The notes under the pieces are model-generated. The model saw only the letters and a list, made by a program, of their open reading frames with translations, had not been told where the DNA came from and did not search any database. The position numbers were made by a program, and so were the translations under genes. A stretch of DNA of 64,000 bases from contig NZ_JXTE01000001.1 in NCBI RefSeq assembly GCF_000972385.1, positions 236,876-300,875 on the forward strand, written 5' to 3'. Below, in pieces: positions 34,277-44,245 of the stretch (position 1 is its first letter; every line of letters starts with the position of its first letter). The stretch comes from Streptomyces sp. WM6386 (GTDB lineage: Bacteria > Actinomycetota > Actinomycetes > Streptomycetales > Streptomycetaceae).

Positions 34277-36268
34277 ATGACAGCGACGACCGACGGAAGC
34301 ACCGGGGCCCTGCCGCCCCGGGCTGCCGCGGCCAGCGAAACCGACATCGAGACCCCCGCGGCGGCCGGGGTACAAGAAGCCGCCGTACGCGCCGTGCAAC
34401 GCGCCACGGAGTACCTGCTCGCACGCCAGGACTCGCAGGGCTGGTGGAAGGGCGACCTGGAGACCAACGTCACCATGGACGCCGAGGACCTGCTGCTCCG
34501 TCAGTTCCTGGGTATCCGCGACGAGTCCACCACCCATGCGGCCGGCCTGTTCATCCGCGGCGAGCAGCGCGAGGACGGCACCTGGGCCTCCTTCTACGGC
34601 GGACCCGGCGAACTCTCCACCACCATCGAGGCGTACGTCGCCCTCCGGCTGGCCGGTGACGCACCCGACGAGCCGCACATGGCGAGGGCGTCGCAGTGGA
34701 TCCGGGCCCGGGGCGGCATCGCCTCCGCCCGCGTCTTCACCCGGATCTGGCTCGCCCTGTTCGGCTGGTGGAAGTGGGAGGACCTGCCCGAACTCCCGCC
34801 CGAGCTCATCTACTTCCCGAAGTGGATGCCGCTCAACATCTACGACTTCGGCTGCTGGGCCCGGCAGACCATCGTCCCGCTGACGATCGTCTCGGCGAAG
34901 CGGCCGGTACGGCCCGCCCCCTTCGCGCTCGACGAACTGCACACCGACCCGGCCGACCCCAACCCGGCCAACCCTCTTGCCCCGGCGGCGAGTTGGGACG
35001 GCGCCTTCCAACGTCTGGACAAGGCGCTGCACCAGCTGCGCAAGGTCGTGCCGCGCCGGCTGCGCAAGGCGGCCATGAGCACCGCCGCCCGCTGGATCAT
35101 CGAGCGGCAGGAGAACGACGGCTGCTGGGGCGGCATCCAGCCGCCGGCCGTGTACTCGGTCATCGCCCTCCATCTGGTCGGCTACGACCTCGAACACCCG
35201 GTCATGCGGGCGGGGTTGGAGTCCCTGGACCGTTTCGCCATCTGGCGTGAGGACGGGTCCCGGATGATCGAGGCCTGCCAGTCACCGGTGTGGGACACCT
35301 GCCTCGCCACCATCGCGCTCGCCGACGCCGGAGTGCCCGCCGACCATCCGCAGCTCGTCAAGGCCGCGGACTGGATGCTCGGCGAGGAGATCGTCCGGCC
35401 GGGGGACTGGGCCGTCAAGCGGCCCCAACTGCCGCCGGGCGGCTGGGCGTTCGAGTTCCACAACGACAACTACCCCGACATCGACGACACCGCGGAGGTC
35501 GTCCTCGCCCTGCGCCGCGTCAGGCACCACGATCCGGACCGGGTGGAGAACGCGATCGGGCGCGGGGTGCGCTGGAACCTCGGCATGCAGTCGAAGAACG
35601 GTGCCTGGGGCGCCTTCGACGTCGACAACACCAGCCCGTTCCCCAACCGGCTGCCGTTCTGCGACTTCGGTGAGGTCATCGACCCGCCGTCCGCCGATGT
35701 CACCGCCCATGTGGTGGAGATGCTGGCCGTCGAGGGACTCGCGCACGATCCGCGCACCCGGCGCGGCATCGAGTGGCTGCTCGCCGAACAGGAGCAGGAC
35801 GGCTCGTGGTTCGGGCGCTGGGGCGTCAACTACGTCTACGGCACCGGGTCGGTGGTGCCCGCGCTCGCCGCCGCCGGCATCCCCGCCGCGCACCCGGCGA
35901 TCCGGCGGGCAGTGGGCTGGCTGGAGTCCGTCCAGAACGACGACGGCGGCTGGGGCGAGGACTTGCGCTCCTACAAGGAGGCCAAGGCGTGGAGCGGCCG
36001 TGGGGCCTCGACCGCCTCGCAGACGGCCTGGGCGCTGATGGCCCTGCTGGCCGCCGGCGAGAAGGACTCCAAGGCGGTCGAGCGGGGCATCGCCTGGCTC
36101 GCGGCCACCCAGCGGGAGGACGGCTCCTGGGACGAGCCCTACTTCACCGGCACCGGCTTCCCGTGGGACTTCTCCATCAACTACCACCTCTACCGGCAGG
36201 TCTTCCCGCTCACGGCACTCGGCCGGTACGTCCACGGAGAGCCGTTCGCCCAGGCGGGGGAGGCGTGA
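34277..36268 (+). CDS. shc: Squalene-hopene cyclase
   Basis: 663 residues, full family length. The protonating motif is D401-I-D403-D404-T (PDIDDTAE). Several QW repeats are visible, e.g. QDSQGWW, QENDGCWGG, QSKNGAWGAF, QEQDGSWFGRWG, QNDDGGWGE, QREDGSWDE. The enzyme is a monotopic membrane protein that folds squalene into hop-22(29)-ene and diplopterol. GAAGGGGAAG precedes the ATG. It is the central gene of the hopanoid operon. Confidence 0.97.
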   Translation: MTATTDGSTGALPPRAAAASETDIETPAAAGVQEAAVRAVQRATEYLLARQDSQGWWKGDLETNVTMDAEDLLLRQFLGIRDESTTHAAGLFIRGEQREDGTWASFYGGPGELSTTIEAYVALRLAGDAPDEPHMARASQWIRARGGIASARVFTRIWLALFGWWKWEDLPELPPELIYFPKWMPLNIYDFGCWARQTIVPLTIVSAKRPVRPAPFALDELHTDPADPNPANPLAPAASWDGAFQRLDKALHQLRKVVPRRLRKAAMSTAARWIIERQENDGCWGGIQPPAVYSVIALHLVGYDLEHPVMRAGLESLDRFAIWREDGSRMIEACQSPVWDTCLATIALADAGVPADHPQLVKAADWMLGEEIVRPGDWAVKRPQLPPGGWAFEFHNDNYPDIDDTAEVVLALRRVRHHDPDRVENAIGRGVRWNLGMQSKNGAWGAFDVDNTSPFPNRLPFCDFGEVIDPPSADVTAHVVEMLAVEGLAHDPRTRRGIEWLLAEQEQDGSWFGRWGVNYVYGTGSVVPALAAAGIPAAHPAIRRAVGWLESVQNDDGGWGEDLRSYKEAKAWSGRGASTASQTAWALMALLAAGEKDSKAVERGIAWLAATQREDGSWDEPYFTGTGFPWDFSINYHLYRQVFPLTALGRYVHGEPFAQAGEA

Positions 36269-36269
36269 G

Positions 36270-36911
36270 ATGAGCACCCGGCCGGCCTCCGCCCCGCTGC
36301 TGATCGCCTGCGCGCTCGGCATCGAGCACCTCGCCCTGCGCAGCGGCGACCGCGCCGGCGCCGACGGGCCGGTCACCGTGCTCCGCACCGGCATGGGCCC
36401 CAGGGCGGCCGAGCGGGCCGTCACCCGCGCCCTCACCGATCCCGCTCTCGCCGACACCGCGGTACTGGCCACCGGCTTCTGTGCGGGGCTCGCCCCCGGC
36501 ATGCACCCCGGCGATCTCGTCGTCGCCGAGGAGACCCGGGATCCGGACGGAACCGTTCCCTGCGTCGGGACCGACCTACTCGTCAAGGAGCTCCTGCGGG
36601 CGGTCCCCGGACGCACCGTCCACACCGGACCGCTCACCGGCTCCGATCACGTCGTACGCGGTCACGAACGGTCGGACCTGTTCGCGACCGGCGCGATCGC
36701 GGTCGACATGGAGTCCGCGGCCACGCTCCACAGCGCTGTGCGGACCGGAGTACGCCCCGTTGCGGCCGTCCGGGTGGTCGTGGACGCTCCAGAACATGAA
36801 CTCGTCCGGATCGGCACGGTGCGCGGTGGAATATCAGCCTTCCGCGTCCTTCGTTCCGTCCTTCCCGCTTTCTATGAATGGCACCGTTCCTTGCTGCTCC
36901 CCAGGAGGTGA
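36270..36911 (+). CDS. hpnG: Adenosylhopane phosphorylase/nucleosidase HpnG
   Basis: 213 residues, purine nucleoside phosphorylase superfamily. TGFCAGLAPGMHPGDLVVAEE and GAIAVDMESAATL (ribose-binding Glu and catalytic region) are clear. HpnG releases adenine from adenosylhopane to give ribosylhopane or its phosphate. It lies 1 base after shc and just before hpnH, whose ribosome site is within the hpnG end. Confidence 0.9.
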   Translation: MSTRPASAPLLIACALGIEHLALRSGDRAGADGPVTVLRTGMGPRAAERAVTRALTDPALADTAVLATGFCAGLAPGMHPGDLVVAEETRDPDGTVPCVGTDLLVKELLRAVPGRTVHTGPLTGSDHVVRGHERSDLFATGAIAVDMESAATLHSAVRTGVRPVAAVRVVVDAPEHELVRIGTVRGGISAFRVLRSVLPAFYEWHRSLLLPRR

Positions 36912-36916
36912 GCCAG

Positions 36917-37939
36917 ATGGCCATGCCGCTGCGTCAGTCCATCAAGGTCGCTACATACTTGGCCGAACAGAAGCTCCGCAGGCGGGACAAGTTCCCGCTG
37001 ATCGTGGAGCTGGAACCCCTCTTCGCGTGCAACCTCGCGTGCGAGGGCTGCGGCAAGATCCAGCACCCGGCGGGTGTGCTGAAGCAGCGTATGCCGGTGG
37101 CGCAGGCCGTCGGGGCGGTCCTTGAGTCCGGTGCGCCGATGGTGTCCATCGCCGGCGGTGAGCCGCTGATGCACCCTCAGATCGACGAGATCGTGCGGCA
37201 GTTGGTGGCGAAGAAGAAGTACGTCTTCCTCTGCACCAACGCCATGCTGCTGCGCAAGAAGATGGACAAGTTCACGCCCTCGCCCTACTTCGCCTTCGCC
37301 GTGCACATCGACGGGCTGCGTGAGCGGCACGACGAGTCGGTGGCGAAGGAAGGTGTGTTCGACGAGGCGGTGGAGGCGATCAAGGAGGCCAAGAAGCGCG
37401 GCTTCCGGGTCACCACCAACTCGACCTTCTTCAACACGGACACCCCGCAGACCGTCATCGAGGTGCTCAACTACCTCAACGACGACCTGCACGTCGACGA
37501 GATGATGATCTCGCCCGCCTACGCCTACGAGAAGGCGCCCGACCAGGAGCACTTCCTGGGCGTGGAGCAGACCCGCGAGCTCTTCAAGAAGGCCTTCGCG
37601 GGCGGCAACCGCAAGAAGTGGAGGCTCAATCACTCCCCGCTCTTCCTGGACTTCCTGGAGGGCAAGGTCGACTTCCCGTGCACGGCGTGGGCCATCCCCA
37701 ACTACTCCCTCTTCGGCTGGCAGCGCCCCTGCTACCTGATGAGCGACGGGTACGTCCCGACGTACCGCGAACTCATCGAGGAGACCGACTGGGACAAGTA
37801 CGGTCGCGGCAAGGACCCGCGCTGCGCCAACTGCATGGCGCACTGCGGCTACGAGCCCACCGCCGTCCTCGCCACCATGGGTTCGCTGAAGGAGTCGCTG
37901 CGCGCGATGCGCGAGACGGTCTCCGGAAACCGGGAGTGA
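36917..37939 (+). CDS. hpnH: Radical SAM adenosylhopane synthase HpnH
   Basis: 340 residues. The radical-SAM cluster motif is C38-NLA-C42-EG-C45, followed by [10 protein letters not shown] (SAM-binding GGE). A C-terminal cysteine set ([12 protein letters not shown]) is typical of the HpnH/SPASM-like end. It adds a 5'-deoxyadenosyl unit to hopene, the first step of C35 side-chain formation. GGAGG is 8 bases upstream of the ATG. Confidence 0.95.
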   Translation: MAMPLRQSIKVATYLAEQKLRRRDKFPLIVELEPLFACNLACEGCGKIQHPAGVLKQRMPVAQAVGAVLESGAPMVSIAGGEPLMHPQIDEIVRQLVAKKKYVFLCTNAMLLRKKMDKFTPSPYFAFAVHIDGLRERHDESVAKEGVFDEAVEAIKEAKKRGFRVTTNSTFFNTDTPQTVIEVLNYLNDDLHVDEMMISPAYAYEKAPDQEHFLGVEQTRELFKKAFAGGNRKKWRLNHSPLFLDFLEGKVDFPCTAWAIPNYSLFGWQRPCYLMSDGYVPTYRELIEETDWDKYGRGKDPRCANCMAHCGYEPTAVLATMGSLKESLRAMRETVSGNRE

Positions 37940-37943
37940 GGAC

Positions 37944-39101
37944 ATGACCGCCGTCTCCTTGGGCGTTCCCGAGGTACCGGTCCGGCCGATCGCCGAGCGG
38001 CGCGTGTCGCGGCAGATCCAGGTCGGGCCGGTGGCGGTCGGGGGCGGGGCGCCGGTGTCGGTGCAGTCGATGACGACGACCCGTACGTCCGACATCGGCG
38101 CCACCCTGCAGCAGATCGCGGAACTCACCGCGTCCGGCTGCCAGATCGTCCGCGTCGCCTGCCCCACGCAGGACGACGCGGACGCCCTCGCGACCATCGC
38201 CCGCAAGTCGCAGATCCCGGTGATCGCGGACATCCACTTCCAGCCCAAGTACGTGTTCGCGGCGATCGAGGCCGGCTGTGCGGCCGTACGCGTCAACCCC
38301 GGCAACATCAAGCAGTTCGACGACAAGGTCAGGGAGATCGCGCGGGCCGCCACGGACCATGGCACGCCGATCCGGATCGGCGTCAACGCCGGGTCGCTGG
38401 ACCGCAGGCTGCTGCAGAAGTACGGGAGGGCGACACCGGAGGCGCTCGTCGAATCGGCGCTGTGGGAAGCGTCGTTGTTCGAGGAGCACGGCTTCCGGGA
38501 CATCAAGATCTCGGTCAAGCACAACGACCCCGTGGTCATGGTCAACGCCTACCGGCTGCTCGCCGAGCAGTGCGACTACCCGTTGCATCTGGGGGTCACG
38601 GAAGCCGGTCCCGCCTTTCAGGGCACGATCAAGTCGGCGGTGGCCTTCGGGGCGCTCCTCAGCAGGGGCATCGGCGACACGATCCGGGTCTCGCTGTCCG
38701 CGCCGCCCGCCGAGGAGGTCAAGGTCGGCATCCAGATCCTGGAGTCGCTGAACCTCAGGCAGCGACGCCTGGAGATCGTGTCGTGTCCGTCCTGCGGGCG
38801 CGCCCAGGTCGACGTCTACAAGCTGGCCGACGAGGTCACGGCGGGCCTTACGGGCATGGAAGTGCCCCTGCGGGTCGCGGTGATGGGATGTGTGGTCAAC
38901 GGTCCCGGCGAGGCGCGGGAGGCCGACCTCGGGGTCGCCTCCGGCAACGGCAAGGGACAGATCTTCGTCAAGGGCGAGGTCATCAAGACCGTCCCCGAGT
39001 CGAAGATCGTGGAGACCCTCATCGAGGAGGCGATGAAGATCGCCGAACAGATGGAGCAGGACGGCGTCGCGTCGGGGGAGCCGGCCGTCACCGTGAGTTG
39101 A
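37944..39101 (+). CDS. ispG: 4-hydroxy-3-methylbut-2-enyl diphosphate synthase
   Basis: 385 residues. [20 protein letters not shown] at the N-terminus and the iron-sulfur region SCPSCGR ... [15 protein letters not shown] (three cysteines plus Glu) mark IspG. It converts MEcPP to HMBPP in the MEP pathway. A copy inside a hopanoid locus implies a dedicated precursor supply; Streptomyces normally have another ispG elsewhere. Confidence 0.95.
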   Translation: MTAVSLGVPEVPVRPIAERRVSRQIQVGPVAVGGGAPVSVQSMTTTRTSDIGATLQQIAELTASGCQIVRVACPTQDDADALATIARKSQIPVIADIHFQPKYVFAAIEAGCAAVRVNPGNIKQFDDKVREIARAATDHGTPIRIGVNAGSLDRRLLQKYGRATPEALVESALWEASLFEEHGFRDIKISVKHNDPVVMVNAYRLLAEQCDYPLHLGVTEAGPAFQGTIKSAVAFGALLSRGIGDTIRVSLSAPPAEEVKVGIQILESLNLRQRRLEIVSCPSCGRAQVDVYKLADEVTAGLTGMEVPLRVAVMGCVVNGPGEAREADLGVASGNGKGQIFVKGEVIKTVPESKIVETLIEEAMKIAEQMEQDGVASGEPAVTVS

Positions 39102-39128
39102 ACAGGCACGGACCGAAGGGGGCCCGAC

Positions 39129-41087
39129 GTGACGATTCTGGAGAACATCCGGGGACCACGTGACCTGAAGGCGCTGTCCGAGGTGGAACTCGGTGAACTG
39201 TCCGAAGAGATAAGGGAGTTCCTGGTCCATGCCGTGGCCAGGACCGGCGGACACCTCGGGCCCAATCTGGGGGTGGTGGAACTCTCCATCGCGCTCCACC
39301 GGGTCTTCGAGTCGCCTGTCGACCGCATTGTGTGGGACACCGGTCATCAGAGCTATGTACACAAGCTTTTGACGGGACGTCAGGACTTCTCCAAGCTGCG
39401 CGGCAAGGGCGGTCTGTCCGGCTACCCCTCGCGTGAGGAGTCCGAGCACGACATCGTGGAGAACAGCCATGCCTCCACCGCGCTCGGCTGGGCAGACGGG
39501 CTGGCCAAGGCCCGCCAGGTCCAGGGCGACAAGGGGCATGTGGTCGCGGTCATCGGCGACGGCGCGCTCACCGGCGGCATGGCCTGGGAGGCGCTGAACA
39601 ACATCGCGGCCGCCAAGGACCGGCCGCTGATCATCGTCGTCAACGACAACGAGCGCTCGTACTCGCCGACCATCGGAGGCCTCGCCAACCACCTGGCGAC
39701 CCTGCGGACCACCGACGGCTACGAGAAGGTCCTGGCCTGGGGGAAGGACGTACTGCTGCGGACGCCGGTCGTGGGCAGCACGATCTACGAGTCGCTGCAC
39801 GGTGCGAAGAAGGGCTTCAAGGACGCGTTCGCTCCGCAGGGCATGTTCGAGGACCTCGGGCTGAAGTACGTCGGCCCGATCGACGGGCATGACATCGGGG
39901 CCGTGGAGTCGGCGCTGCGGCGCGCGAAACGGTTCCACGGGCCGGTCCTCGTCCACTGTCTGACGGAGAAGGGTCGCGGTTACGAGCCCGCTCTCGCCCA
40001 CGAGGAGGACCACTTCCACACCGTCGGTGTGATGGACCCGCTCACCTGCGAGCCGCTCGCGCCCTCCAACGGGCCTTCCTGGACCTCGGTGTTCGGGGAC
40101 GAGATCGTCGCGATCGGGGAAGAGCGCGAGGACGTCGTGGCGATCACGGCGGCCATGCTGCACCCGGTGGGGCTCGGCAAGTTCGCCGCGCGGTTCCCGG
40201 ACCGGGTGTGGGACGTCGGCATCGCCGAACAGCATGCGGCGGTGTCCGCGGCCGGGCTCGCGACCGGCGGGCTGCATCCCGTGGTCGCCGTCTACGCGAC
40301 CTTCCTCAACCGTGCCTTCGACCAGCTCCTGATGGACGTCGCGCTGCACCGCTGCGGAGTGACGTTCGTGCTGGACCGGGCCGGTGTCACGGGTGTGGAC
40401 GGGGCCTCGCACAACGGCATGTGGGACATGTCGATCCTCCAGGTCGTACCCGGCGTGCGGATCGCCGCGCCCCGCGACGCGGAGCAGCTGCGCTCACAGC
40501 TCAGGGAGGCCGTGGCAGTGGACGACGCGCCGACGCTCGTCCGCTTCCCCAAGGAGTCGGTGGGCCCGGAGATCCCCGCGGTGGACCGCGTGGGCGGCAT
40601 GGACGTACTGCACCGCGGGGAGCGGCCCGAGGTGCTGCTGGTGGCCGTCGGTGTGATGGCGCCGGTCTGTCTCCAGGCCGCCGAACTGCTTGAGGCCCGC
40701 GGTATCGACTGCACGGTCGTGGACCCTCGTTGGATCAAGCCCGTGGACCCGGCGCTGCCCGGCCTCGCCGCCGAGCACCGGTTGATCGCCGTCGTCGAGG
40801 ACAACAGCCGTGCCGCCGGTGTCGGTTCCGCGGTGGCCCTCGCGCTGGGCGACGCCGAAGTCGACGTACCGGTGCGGAGGTTCGGGATTCCGGAGCAGTT
40901 CCTCGCCCACGCCAAGCGCGCTGAGGTGCTCGCCGACATCGGGCTCACCCCGGTGGAGGTCGCCGGGCGGATCAGCGCGAGCCTGGCGGTCAAGGAGGCC
41001 GAGGAGACGTTGGCCGCCAAGGAGGCCGAGGCAACGTCGGCCGTCGGCGAGCAGACCGGCGGCCCTGTCAGGGAGAAGGCCGAATGA
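39129..41087 (+). CDS. dxs: 1-deoxy-D-xylulose-5-phosphate synthase
   Basis: 652 residues. The thiamine-diphosphate motif is [16 protein letters not shown]; other marks are [14 protein letters not shown] and [15 protein letters not shown] (transketolase pyrimidine domain), then the C-terminal domain with [12 protein letters not shown]. It joins pyruvate and glyceraldehyde-3-phosphate, the first MEP-pathway step. GTG start at 39129. A Glu/Ala-rich tail of about 35 residues ([17 protein letters not shown]) is an unusual extension. ATGA overlap with hpnO. Confidence 0.95.
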   Translation: MTILENIRGPRDLKALSEVELGELSEEIREFLVHAVARTGGHLGPNLGVVELSIALHRVFESPVDRIVWDTGHQSYVHKLLTGRQDFSKLRGKGGLSGYPSREESEHDIVENSHASTALGWADGLAKARQVQGDKGHVVAVIGDGALTGGMAWEALNNIAAAKDRPLIIVVNDNERSYSPTIGGLANHLATLRTTDGYEKVLAWGKDVLLRTPVVGSTIYESLHGAKKGFKDAFAPQGMFEDLGLKYVGPIDGHDIGAVESALRRAKRFHGPVLVHCLTEKGRGYEPALAHEEDHFHTVGVMDPLTCEPLAPSNGPSWTSVFGDEIVAIGEEREDVVAITAAMLHPVGLGKFAARFPDRVWDVGIAEQHAAVSAAGLATGGLHPVVAVYATFLNRAFDQLLMDVALHRCGVTFVLDRAGVTGVDGASHNGMWDMSILQVVPGVRIAAPRDAEQLRSQLREAVAVDDAPTLVRFPKESVGPEIPAVDRVGGMDVLHRGERPEVLLVAVGVMAPVCLQAAELLEARGIDCTVVDPRWIKPVDPALPGLAAEHRLIAVVEDNSRAAGVGSAVALALGDAEVDVPVRRFGIPEQFLAHAKRAEVLADIGLTPVEVAGRISASLAVKEAEETLAAKEAEATSAVGEQTGGPVREKAE

Positions 41088-42469
41088 CCACGGAGTTCGA
41101 CCTCGGCAGACTCCTTGCCGAGCGCGGGGCCGAGCGCTACGAGCTGCACACGAAGTACCTGAACCACCAGCTCCCGCGCATGCTGCACACCATCGGCTTC
41201 GACAAGGTCTACGAGCGGGCCGAGGGAGCGTACTTCTGGGACGCGGACGGCAACGACTACCTGGACATGCTCGCCGGGTTCGGGGTGATGGGCCTGGGCC
41301 GTCATCACCCCGTCGTCCGCAAGGCGCTGCACGACGTCCTCGACGCCGAGCTCGCCGATCTCACCCGCTTCGACTGCCAGCCGCTGCCCGGGCTGCTGGC
41401 CGAGAAGCTCCTCGCGCACAGCCCGCACCTGGACCGGGTGTTCTTCGGGAACAGCGGTACGGAAGCGGTGGAGACCGCGCTGAAGTTCGCCCGGCGGGCC
41501 ACCGGCAAGCCGCGGATCCTGTACTGCGACCACGCCTTCCACGGACTCACCACGGGCTCGCTGTCGGTCAACGGCGAGGACGGCTTCCGTGACGGCTTCG
41601 CCCCGCTGCTGCCCGACACGGCCGTACCCCTCGGCGATCTCGACGCCCTGGCAAGGGAGTTGAGGAAGGGCGACGTCGCCGCCCTGATCGTCGAGCCCAT
41701 CCAGGGCAAGGGCGTCCACGAGCCCCCGCCCGGCTATCTGCGCGCCGCCCAGGAAATGCTGCACCGGCACAAGGCGCTGCTCATCGCCGACGAGGTGCAG
41801 ACAGGCCTCGGGCGGACCGGCGACTTCTACGCCTACCAGCACGAGGACGGCGTCGAGCCGGACCTCGTCTGCGTGGCCAAGGCGCTCTCCGGCGGCTATG
41901 TGCCGGTCGGCGCCACCCTCGGCAAGGACTGGATCTTCAAGAAGGTCTTCTCGTCGATCGACCGCGTCCTGGTCCACTCGGCGAGCTTCGGGTCCAACGC
42001 GCAGGCCATGGCGGCCGGGCTCGCCGTGCTGTCCGTCATGGAGAACGAGCAGATCACCGCGAACGCCCGCGCCACCGGCGAACTGCTCAGGAACCGGCTC
42101 GCGGCACTGGTCGACAAGTACGAGCTGCTCGCCGACGTCCGCGGCCGGGGTCTGATGGTCGGCATCGAGTTCGGCCGGCCCAAGTCCCTCGGTCTGCGCA
42201 GCCGTTGGACCATGCTGCAGGCCGCCCGCAAGGGACTGTTCGCGCAGATGGTCGTCGTACCGCTGCTCCAGCGCCACCGGATCCTCACCCAGGTCTCCGG
42301 CGACCACCTGGAGGTCATCAAGCTGATCCCGCCGCTGACCGTCGGGGAGCGGGAGGTGGACCGGTTCGTCGACGCCTTCACGGACATCATGGACGACGCG
42401 CACGGCGGGGGCGGACTGATGTGGGACTTCGGGAAGACGCTGGTCAAGCAGGCGGTGGCCAACCGGTAG
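41084..42469 (+). CDS. hpnO: Hopanoid-associated class III aminotransferase HpnO
   Basis: 461 residues, fold type I PLP enzyme: [29 protein letters not shown] (PLP-binding Asp), [15 protein letters not shown] (Schiff-base Lys). It resembles ornithine/acetylornithine aminotransferases, but the cluster position fits HpnO, which converts ribosylhopane-derived aldehyde to bacteriohopane-aminotriol. It overlaps dxs by ATGA. Confidence 0.9.
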   Translation: MTTEFDLGRLLAERGAERYELHTKYLNHQLPRMLHTIGFDKVYERAEGAYFWDADGNDYLDMLAGFGVMGLGRHHPVVRKALHDVLDAELADLTRFDCQPLPGLLAEKLLAHSPHLDRVFFGNSGTEAVETALKFARRATGKPRILYCDHAFHGLTTGSLSVNGEDGFRDGFAPLLPDTAVPLGDLDALARELRKGDVAALIVEPIQGKGVHEPPPGYLRAAQEMLHRHKALLIADEVQTGLGRTGDFYAYQHEDGVEPDLVCVAKALSGGYVPVGATLGKDWIFKKVFSSIDRVLVHSASFGSNAQAMAAGLAVLSVMENEQITANARATGELLRNRLAALVDKYELLADVRGRGLMVGIEFGRPKSLGLRSRWTMLQAARKGLFAQMVVVPLLQRHRILTQVSGDHLEVIKLIPPLTVGEREVDRFVDAFTDIMDDAHGGGGLMWDFGKTLVKQAVANR

Positions 42470-42478
42470 CGGTGCGGT

Positions 42479-42493
42479 TTGCCTCTGAGGCAA
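42479..42493. promoter_or_regulatory. Operator 1 upstream of XRE-cupin gene
   Basis: Perfect 15-bp palindrome TTGCCTC-T-GAGGCAA. Its centre is 20 bp from the centre of a second, similar site, so both would face the same side of the helix. Confidence 0.7.
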
Positions 42494-42498
42494 GAAAA

Positions 42499-42513
42499 TT
42501 GCCCTGGAGGCAA
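42499..42513. promoter_or_regulatory. Operator 2 upstream of XRE-cupin gene
   Basis: TTGCCCT-G-GAGGCAA; outer 5-bp arms TTGCC/GGCAA are perfect and it matches operator 1 in 13 of 15 positions. GGAGG in this site can also pair with CCTCC at 42515-42519. Confidence 0.65.
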
Positions 42514-42525
42514 ACCTCCGGCTGA

Positions 42526-43146
42526 ATGGAGGGCATGAGCTCTCCGGAACCCGAGCCGGCCGACGCCCTGCCCGTCGTCGCGCCGCAGCTCCGCGCGCTG
42601 CGGCACCGCGCCTCCCTCACCCTGGAGGCCGCGGCCCGTGCCGCCGGGCTGTCGCCCGCCCATCTCTCCCGGCTGGAGACCGGGCAGCGCCAGCCCTCGC
42701 TGCCGATGCTGCTCGCGCTCGCCCGGATCTACGGTACGACCGTCTCGGAGCTGCTCGGCGAGACGGTCACCGAACGGGACGCCGTGGTGCGCGCCACCGA
42801 CATGGAACCGACGGCCGCGGGCGGCTGGACCTACTGGCAGGCCGGTGCGCCCGGACGCGGTATGCAGGCGCTGCGCGTGCACGTGCCCCACGGCTCGCAG
42901 GGCGACATCGTGCGGGTCCACCCCGGCGAGGAGTGGCTGTACGTCCTCAGAGGACGGCTGCGGCTGCGCCTCGGGGACACCACCCACCTGCTCGCCCCGG
43001 GCGACAGCGCGCACTTCGACTCGCTGACCCCGCACCGCATCGCGGCCCAGGACCCCGACGGGGTCGAGCTGCTCTTCGTCCACACCCTGCTGCAGAGCCC
43101 CACGGCCACGCTGTGCCTGGGCCCCACCCCTGGAGAGACGCCATGA
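42526..43146 (+). CDS. XRE-family regulator with cupin sensor domain
   Basis: 206 residues. An N-terminal Cro/CI-type HTH (LRALRHRASLTLEAAARAAGLSPAHLSRLETG, residues about 22-55) is joined to a C-terminal cupin barrel (HPGEEWLYVLRGRLRLRLGD, GDSAHFDSLTPHRI). Proteins of this design are usually ligand-responsive repressors. Two phased palindromes lie directly upstream, so autoregulation is likely. ATG 42526 lacks a close ribosome site; ATG 42535 has GGAGG only 2 bases away, so the start is not certain. It ends the hopanoid locus and overlaps the next small gene. Confidence 0.85.
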   Translation: MEGMSSPEPEPADALPVVAPQLRALRHRASLTLEAAARAAGLSPAHLSRLETGQRQPSLPMLLALARIYGTTVSELLGETVTERDAVVRATDMEPTAAGGWTYWQAGAPGRGMQALRVHVPHGSQGDIVRVHPGEEWLYVLRGRLRLRLGDTTHLLAPGDSAHFDSLTPHRIAAQDPDGVELLFVHTLLQSPTATLCLGPTPGETP

Positions 43147-43265
43147 AGGACATGGAGGAGAGGTTCCCGCGCGGCATCTGGGTGCGGCTGATCATCTACA
43201 TCGCGGTGGGGCACCTCTTCGCGGCCTTCATCTACCTGCTGTTCGAGCTCGGGGCCAAGCAGTAG
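43143..43265 (+). CDS. DUF6126-type 40-residue membrane protein
   Basis: 40 residues, overlapping the regulator stop by ATGA. MKDMEERFPRGIWVRL is followed by one membrane helix (IIYIAVGHLFAAFIYLLFEL) and a short GAKQ tail. Such small proteins next to XRE-cupin genes are seen in other Streptomyces (DUF6126 family, as far as I recall); function is unknown. Confidence 0.85.
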   Translation: MKDMEERFPRGIWVRLIIYIAVGHLFAAFIYLLFELGAKQ

Positions 43266-43277
43266 ACCCGGCGGCCC

Positions 43278-44075
43278 TCAGTCGAGGAGCCGCTCGCGCA
43301 GCCGGTCCCGGAGCTGCGGGGTCAGGCCGAGCCCCTGCTCCAGGTAGGTGTCGACGCTGCCCCAGGTCTCCTCGATCGTCTCGAACGCGGCCTGAAGATA
43401 CTCGGCGCGCGCGTCGAAGAGGGGGCCGAGCAGCTCCATGACCTCGGGGGAGTAGGCGGCGGTGGACTTGCTGCTGCGGTGCACCTTGTAGCGGCGGTGC
43501 TTGGCGTTCGACTCCAGGTAGTCCGCGACGATCGCCTCCCGCTCCACGCCGAGGGCGAGCAGCGTCACGGCGATGGACAGGCCTGCCCGGTCCTTGCCCG
43601 CCGCGCAGTGCATCAGAGCGGGGACGCTCTCCTCGGCGAGGGAGTGCAGGACGCGGGAGTGCTCGGCGGTGCGCTCCTTCACGATCTTGCGGTACGAGGC
43701 GATCATCCGGTTCGCCGCCTTGTCGTCGCCGAGGATCTCGCGCAGCTGCTCGATCTCGCCGTCCCGGACCATCTTCCAGAACTCCGAGCCGTCCGCCGGG
43801 TCGCTCAGCGGGAGGTTCACATTGCGCACGCCCGGCAGCTCGACGTCGGGGCCCTCCAGCTTCTGGTCCGACGCGTTGCGGAAGTCGAAGATCGTGTGCA
43901 GCCCCAGGGAGGAGAGGAACGCGGCGTCCTCGTCGGTCGCGTGCGCCAGGTGACCGCTGCGGAACAGCACTCCGTAGCGCACCCGCCGTCCGTCCACCGT
44001 CGGCAGACCGCCGACATCCCGGAAGTTGCGCACTCCGGTCAGCTCGGGCTCGGTCGACGGGATCTGCTGCGTCAC
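43278..44075 (-). CDS. PTP-like tyrosine/lipid phosphatase
   Basis: 265 residues, PtpB/MptpB-type. The P-loop HCAAGKDRAG contains catalytic Cys and Arg plus the K-D pair typical of this branch. The N-terminal VRNFRDVGGLPTVDGRRVRYG is the standard start of the domain. Relatives act on phosphotyrosine, phosphoserine or phosphoinositides. The GTG at 44075 follows GGGAGGAG. It converges on the DUF6126 gene with 12 bases between. Confidence 0.88.
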   Translation of the reverse strand: MTQQIPSTEPELTGVRNFRDVGGLPTVDGRRVRYGVLFRSGHLAHATDEDAAFLSSLGLHTIFDFRNASDQKLEGPDVELPGVRNVNLPLSDPADGSEFWKMVRDGEIEQLREILGDDKAANRMIASYRKIVKERTAEHSRVLHSLAEESVPALMHCAAGKDRAGLSIAVTLLALGVEREAIVADYLESNAKHRRYKVHRSSKSTAAYSPEVMELLGPLFDARAEYLQAAFETIEETWGSVDTYLEQGLGLTPQLRDRLRERLLD

Positions 44076-44208
44076 GGGGGCTCCTCCCAGCCGGTCCCGC
44101 CGCCACGGCTCGTCAGCGGGCACCTCCTCGACGATACGACATCGGTTCCTGGGGCAATCAGTTGTCCACAGGCGTTGCACCCAGGGCTCGCGGCCATTGA
44201 TGATGTTG

Positions 44209-44220
44209 GCACTTGAGTGC
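44209..44220. promoter_or_regulatory. Candidate operator before alpha-galactosidase
   Basis: GCACT-TG-AGTGC inverted repeat, 25 bases upstream of the galactosidase ATG and near the likely transcription start. Sugar-regulator binding is plausible but not shown. Confidence 0.4.
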
Positions 44221-44245
44221 ACCTGTTTGTATCTGTGAGGATTTG

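Noticed and set aside
37773..40412. 879-codon minus-strand frame opposite ispG and dxs
   Set aside because: Two well-supported enzymes lie on the other strand; the frame is a consequence of GC-biased codons.
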